Source: Paraburkholderia sp.
GTDB taxonomy: Bacteria; Pseudomonadota; Gammaproteobacteria; Burkholderiales; Burkholderiaceae
Direction of reading: 5' to 3'
Assembly: GCF_028283785.1 (NCBI RefSeq)
Contig: NZ_JAPWKB010000005.1
Location: 310,001-374,000 of the forward strand
Length of the DNA: 64,000 nucleotides
Both the position numbers and the translations under genes were made by a program. The notes beneath the pieces were generated by a model. The model did no database searches. It saw only the letters and a list, made by a program, of their open reading frames with translations, and was not told where the DNA came from. Of the stretch, positions 61,696 through 64,000 are shown piece after piece. Position 1 is the stretch's first letter. The number at the start of each line of letters is the position of its first letter.

Positions 61696-63492
61696 ATGCC
61701 TGACGCAGCCGCGCGTTCGCCGCGCATCGGTCCACTGTTTGCGCTGTTTCCATTTCTGCGACCCTACGCCGGACGCTGGGCGCTCGCGTTTCTGGCGCTG
61801 ATCACCTCGGCGAGCGCGACGCTCGCGTTGCCGGTCGCGTTCAAATATCTGATCGATCGCGGATTCGCGGCGGGCAATCGCACGCATATCGACCGTTACT
61901 TCGTCGCGCTGTTCTGCGTCTCGCTGATCCTCGCCGCGGCCACCGCGCTGCGCTTCTATCTCGTGTCGTGGCTCGGCGAGCGCGTGACCGCCGATCTGCG
62001 TCGTTCGGTGTACGACCATATTCTCGAGATGAGTCCGCAGTTCTTCGAGACCACCCAGTCCGGCGAAGTGCTGTCGCGACTCACGACCGACACCACGTTG
62101 ATCCAGACCGTCGTCGGCACCAGTCTGTCGATGGGGCTGCGCAACGCGTTCCTGCTGATCGGCGGCGTCGCGATGCTGGCGGTGACGAGTCCGGTGCTGT
62201 CGGCTTACATCATCGCAACGCTGGTGATCGTCATCGCGCCGATCGTGATTTTCGGACGACGCGTGCGGCGTCTATCGCGCGCGAGCCAGGACAAGGTGGC
62301 GAATGCGAGCGGACTGGCGGGCGAAATCCTGAATGCGATGCCGACCGTGCAGTCGTACACGCAGGAGCCGTTCGAGTCGCGGCGCTTTGCGGGCGCGGTC
62401 GAACTGGCATTCGATACGGCGCTCACGCGAATCCGCGCACGCGCATGGTTGACCGCCGTGGTAATCGTGCTGGTATTCAGCGCGATCGTGTTCGTGTTGT
62501 GGCTCGGCGCGCAAGCCGTGCTCGACGGCCGCATGACGGCGGGTCAGCTGTCCCAGTTCATTCTGTATGCGGTGTTCACGGCCGGCGCAGTGGGCGCGGT
62601 TGCCGAAGTGTGGGGCGATCTTCAGCGCGCGGCGGGCGCCACCGAGCGTCTGCTGCAATTGCTCGCCGCGCGTTCGCCGGTGATCGAGGCCGCGAGCGCC
62701 GTCGCGCTGCCCACGCATGGCGAAGGCATCCGTTTCGACGACGTGAGCTTTTCGTATCCGTCGCGGCCGGGCACGGCCGCGTTGTCGGGTTTGTCGCTGG
62801 AGATTCGTGCGGGTGAGCACGTGGCGCTGGTCGGGCCGTCGGGCGCGGGCAAGACCACGCTGTTCCAGTTGCTGCTGCGCTTTTACGATCCGCAGTCAGG
62901 CCGTATTCTGATCAACGGTGTGCCGACACAGCAGGTGTCGCTGGCCGGATTGCGCAGCGAGATCGGTGTGGTGTTGCAGGAATCGGTGATTTTCTCGGGC
63001 AGCGTGCTCGACAATATCCGCTATGGCGCACCCGACGCGACCCTCGCGCAGGTTCGCAAGGCGGCTGAAATGGCCGCTGCGGCCGGCTTTATCGACGCGC
63101 TGCCGCAAGGTTTCGACACCTTTCTCGGCGAACGCGGCGTGAGGTTGTCCGGCGGACAGCGCCAACGCATCGCGATTGCCCGCGCGATCCTGAAAGACCC
63201 GCCGATCCTGCTACTCGACGAAGCCACCAGTGCGCTCGACGCCGCCAGCGAACGGCTCGTGCAAACCGCCCTCGACAACGCCGCGCAAAACCGCACGACG
63301 CTGGTGATCGCGCACCGGCTCGCGACTGTCCAGCAAGCCGACCGCATCGTCGTGCTGGAGCATGGCCGGATCGTCGCGCAAGGCCGTCACGCCGATCTGT
63401 TGCTGAGTTCGCCGCTCTACGCCGAACTCGCCGCACTGCAATTCGGCGACCCGTCGGTTCGCAATCCGCAACCGGATCCGCGTACAGCCTGA
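61696..63492 (+). CDS. ABC exporter with fused permease and ATPase (MsbA-like)
   Basis: The protein has 598 residues from ATG 61696. Six hydrophobic helices lie in the first about 300 residues (WALAFLALITSASATLALPVAFKYLI, YFVALFCVSLILAAATALRFYLVS, AFLLIGGVAMLAVTSPVLSAYIIATLVIVI). The ATPase follows with Walker A GPSGAGKTT, signature LSGGQRQRIAIARAIL, Walker B ILLLDEATSAL and the switch His in VIAHRLATVQQAD. It is a half-transporter and so would act as a homodimer. It is 74 bases after the peptidase gene on the same strand. The substrate could be lipid, peptide or unrelated. Confidence 0.93.
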   Translation: MPDAAARSPRIGPLFALFPFLRPYAGRWALAFLALITSASATLALPVAFKYLIDRGFAAGNRTHIDRYFVALFCVSLILAAATALRFYLVSWLGERVTADLRRSVYDHILEMSPQFFETTQSGEVLSRLTTDTTLIQTVVGTSLSMGLRNAFLLIGGVAMLAVTSPVLSAYIIATLVIVIAPIVIFGRRVRRLSRASQDKVANASGLAGEILNAMPTVQSYTQEPFESRRFAGAVELAFDTALTRIRARAWLTAVVIVLVFSAIVFVLWLGAQAVLDGRMTAGQLSQFILYAVFTAGAVGAVAEVWGDLQRAAGATERLLQLLAARSPVIEAASAVALPTHGEGIRFDDVSFSYPSRPGTAALSGLSLEIRAGEHVALVGPSGAGKTTLFQLLLRFYDPQSGRILINGVPTQQVSLAGLRSEIGVVLQESVIFSGSVLDNIRYGAPDATLAQVRKAAEMAAAAGFIDALPQGFDTFLGERGVRLSGGQRQRIAIARAILKDPPILLLDEATSALDAASERLVQTALDNAAQNRTTLVIAHRLATVQQADRIVVLEHGRIVAQGRHADLLLSSPLYAELAALQFGDPSVRNPQPDPRTA

Positions 63493-63536
63493 GCGGGCGC
63501 GAGGCGGATGAAATGCCCGTGGAGAAAGCGGAAGGC

Positions 63537-63851
63537 TTACGCCTCTTTCAGCCAGGGCATTTCCACCGGCGACACCACCAGATGCCGCAGTTCGCGCTTC
63601 AGTTCGAAGATAAAGCCGACGAGGATCATCGAATCCGCATAGGGAATCGGAAACACCTGCGGATTTTCCGAGCCGCGCAGCGGATGCGCCGGCGTATCCG
63701 CCGTGGTCGCCGCGTTCTCGCGGACGCTTTCCAGTTCGTCGGCCATCGCCTGGCCGCTGATTTTCAGAACGCGGCTACGCAAGTCGGTATAGGGTTCGAT
63801 GCGTGCCGCGTCTTCGTTGTACTCGGGCACTTCGTAGATGAACCAGGACAT
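63537..63851 (-). CDS. Small conserved hypothetical protein
   Basis: A 104-residue soluble protein, MSWFIYEVPEYNEDAARIEP onward, with an alpha/beta pattern (LRSRVLKISGQAMADELESVREN and YADSMILVGFIFELKRELRHLVVSPVEMPWLKE). I do not recognise the family. No signal peptide, membrane segment or cysteine is present. It converges on the ABC exporter gene and is preceded by GGAGAC. The rest of the window (63852-64000) holds its upstream region and nothing else recognisable. Confidence 0.65.
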   Translation of the reverse strand: MSWFIYEVPEYNEDAARIEPYTDLRSRVLKISGQAMADELESVRENAATTADTPAHPLRGSENPQVFPIPYADSMILVGFIFELKRELRHLVVSPVEMPWLKEA

Positions 63852-64000
63852 GTGCGTCTCCAGAGAAAAGGGCCGCCATTCTAGCAGCGGGCGTCACTGC
63901 GATTGACGACGACCGTCGAATGCACGTCGTTTCGCAGCCGGCTGCGAAGAGTCTAGCAGCGTCGGTCGGGCGCATGCGCGGCGATCGCGAGAAATACGCT

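Overview
The window is a gene-dense, GC-rich chromosomal segment of a proteobacterium. Family content suggests the Burkholderiaceae and most resembles Paraburkholderia: many LysR and TetR regulators, a Burkholderia-type general porin, a complete PQQ operon with membrane glucose dehydrogenase, TctDE/citrate-transporter-type genes, a bacteriophytochrome and an oxidative uronate pathway. This assignment is inferred from gene content. There is no rRNA, tRNA, insertion sequence, prophage or CRISPR array here to anchor it.

Layout. 1-6.3 kb holds the 5' end of a chemoreceptor gene, an SDR/MmyB-regulator divergent pair, a metallo-hydrolase/TetR divergent pair, a gamma-glutamylcyclotransferase-like protein and a leucine-rich-repeat protein kinase. 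6.7-11.5 kb holds a DUF3311 + sodium:solute symporter pair, a membrane protein of unknown function and a hybrid histidine kinase. 11.6-18.6 kb is a LysR-controlled catabolic operon: CitE-like CoA-ester lyase, CaiB/BaiF CoA-transferase, amidohydrolase, AtoE-type carrier and 2-hydroxycarboxylate carrier. It is probably for a hydroxy-acid or lactone substrate that has not been identified. 18.9-24.6 kb is a signalling block: a triple-PAS GGDEF/EAL protein, a single-domain response regulator and a bacteriophytochrome kinase.

24.7-29.5 kb carries an aldo/keto reductase/LysR pair, an MHYT membrane sensor and a periplasmic binding protein. 29.6-37.3 kb is a uronate catabolic locus: porin, TRAP transporter, SMP-30-type lactonase, uronate dehydrogenase and KdgD. 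Its two regulatory regions share a palindrome, which argues for one regulon. 37.5-45.9 kb has a DoxX protein, a TctD/TctE-like two-component system downstream of a citrate-type MHS transporter, a quinone oxidoreductase, an NMT1-type binding protein, a DUF2322 protein and a chemoreceptor.

46-51.1 kb has a SotB-type efflux carrier and a four-gene operon (SDR, EthD-like, alpha/beta hydrolase, HIBADH-like) divergent from a TetR repressor gene. Two near-perfect operators lie between them, one covering the repressor start codon. 51.3-63.9 kb holds an LprI-like protein, PQQ-dependent glucose dehydrogenase (gcd), a small molybdopterin-fold-like protein, a PsiE-like protein, the pqqABCDE operon with an overlapping S9 peptidase, an MsbA-like ABC exporter and a small conserved protein. 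Gcd plus the PQQ genes form a periplasmic glucose-to-gluconate oxidation module, the classical basis of mineral phosphate solubilisation.

Most intergenic gaps are short. The longer ones, at about 4.5, 6.3, 18.6, 27.1, 33.8, 54.6 and 56.1 kb, contain regulatory repeats, terminators or nothing recognisable, and are described individually.
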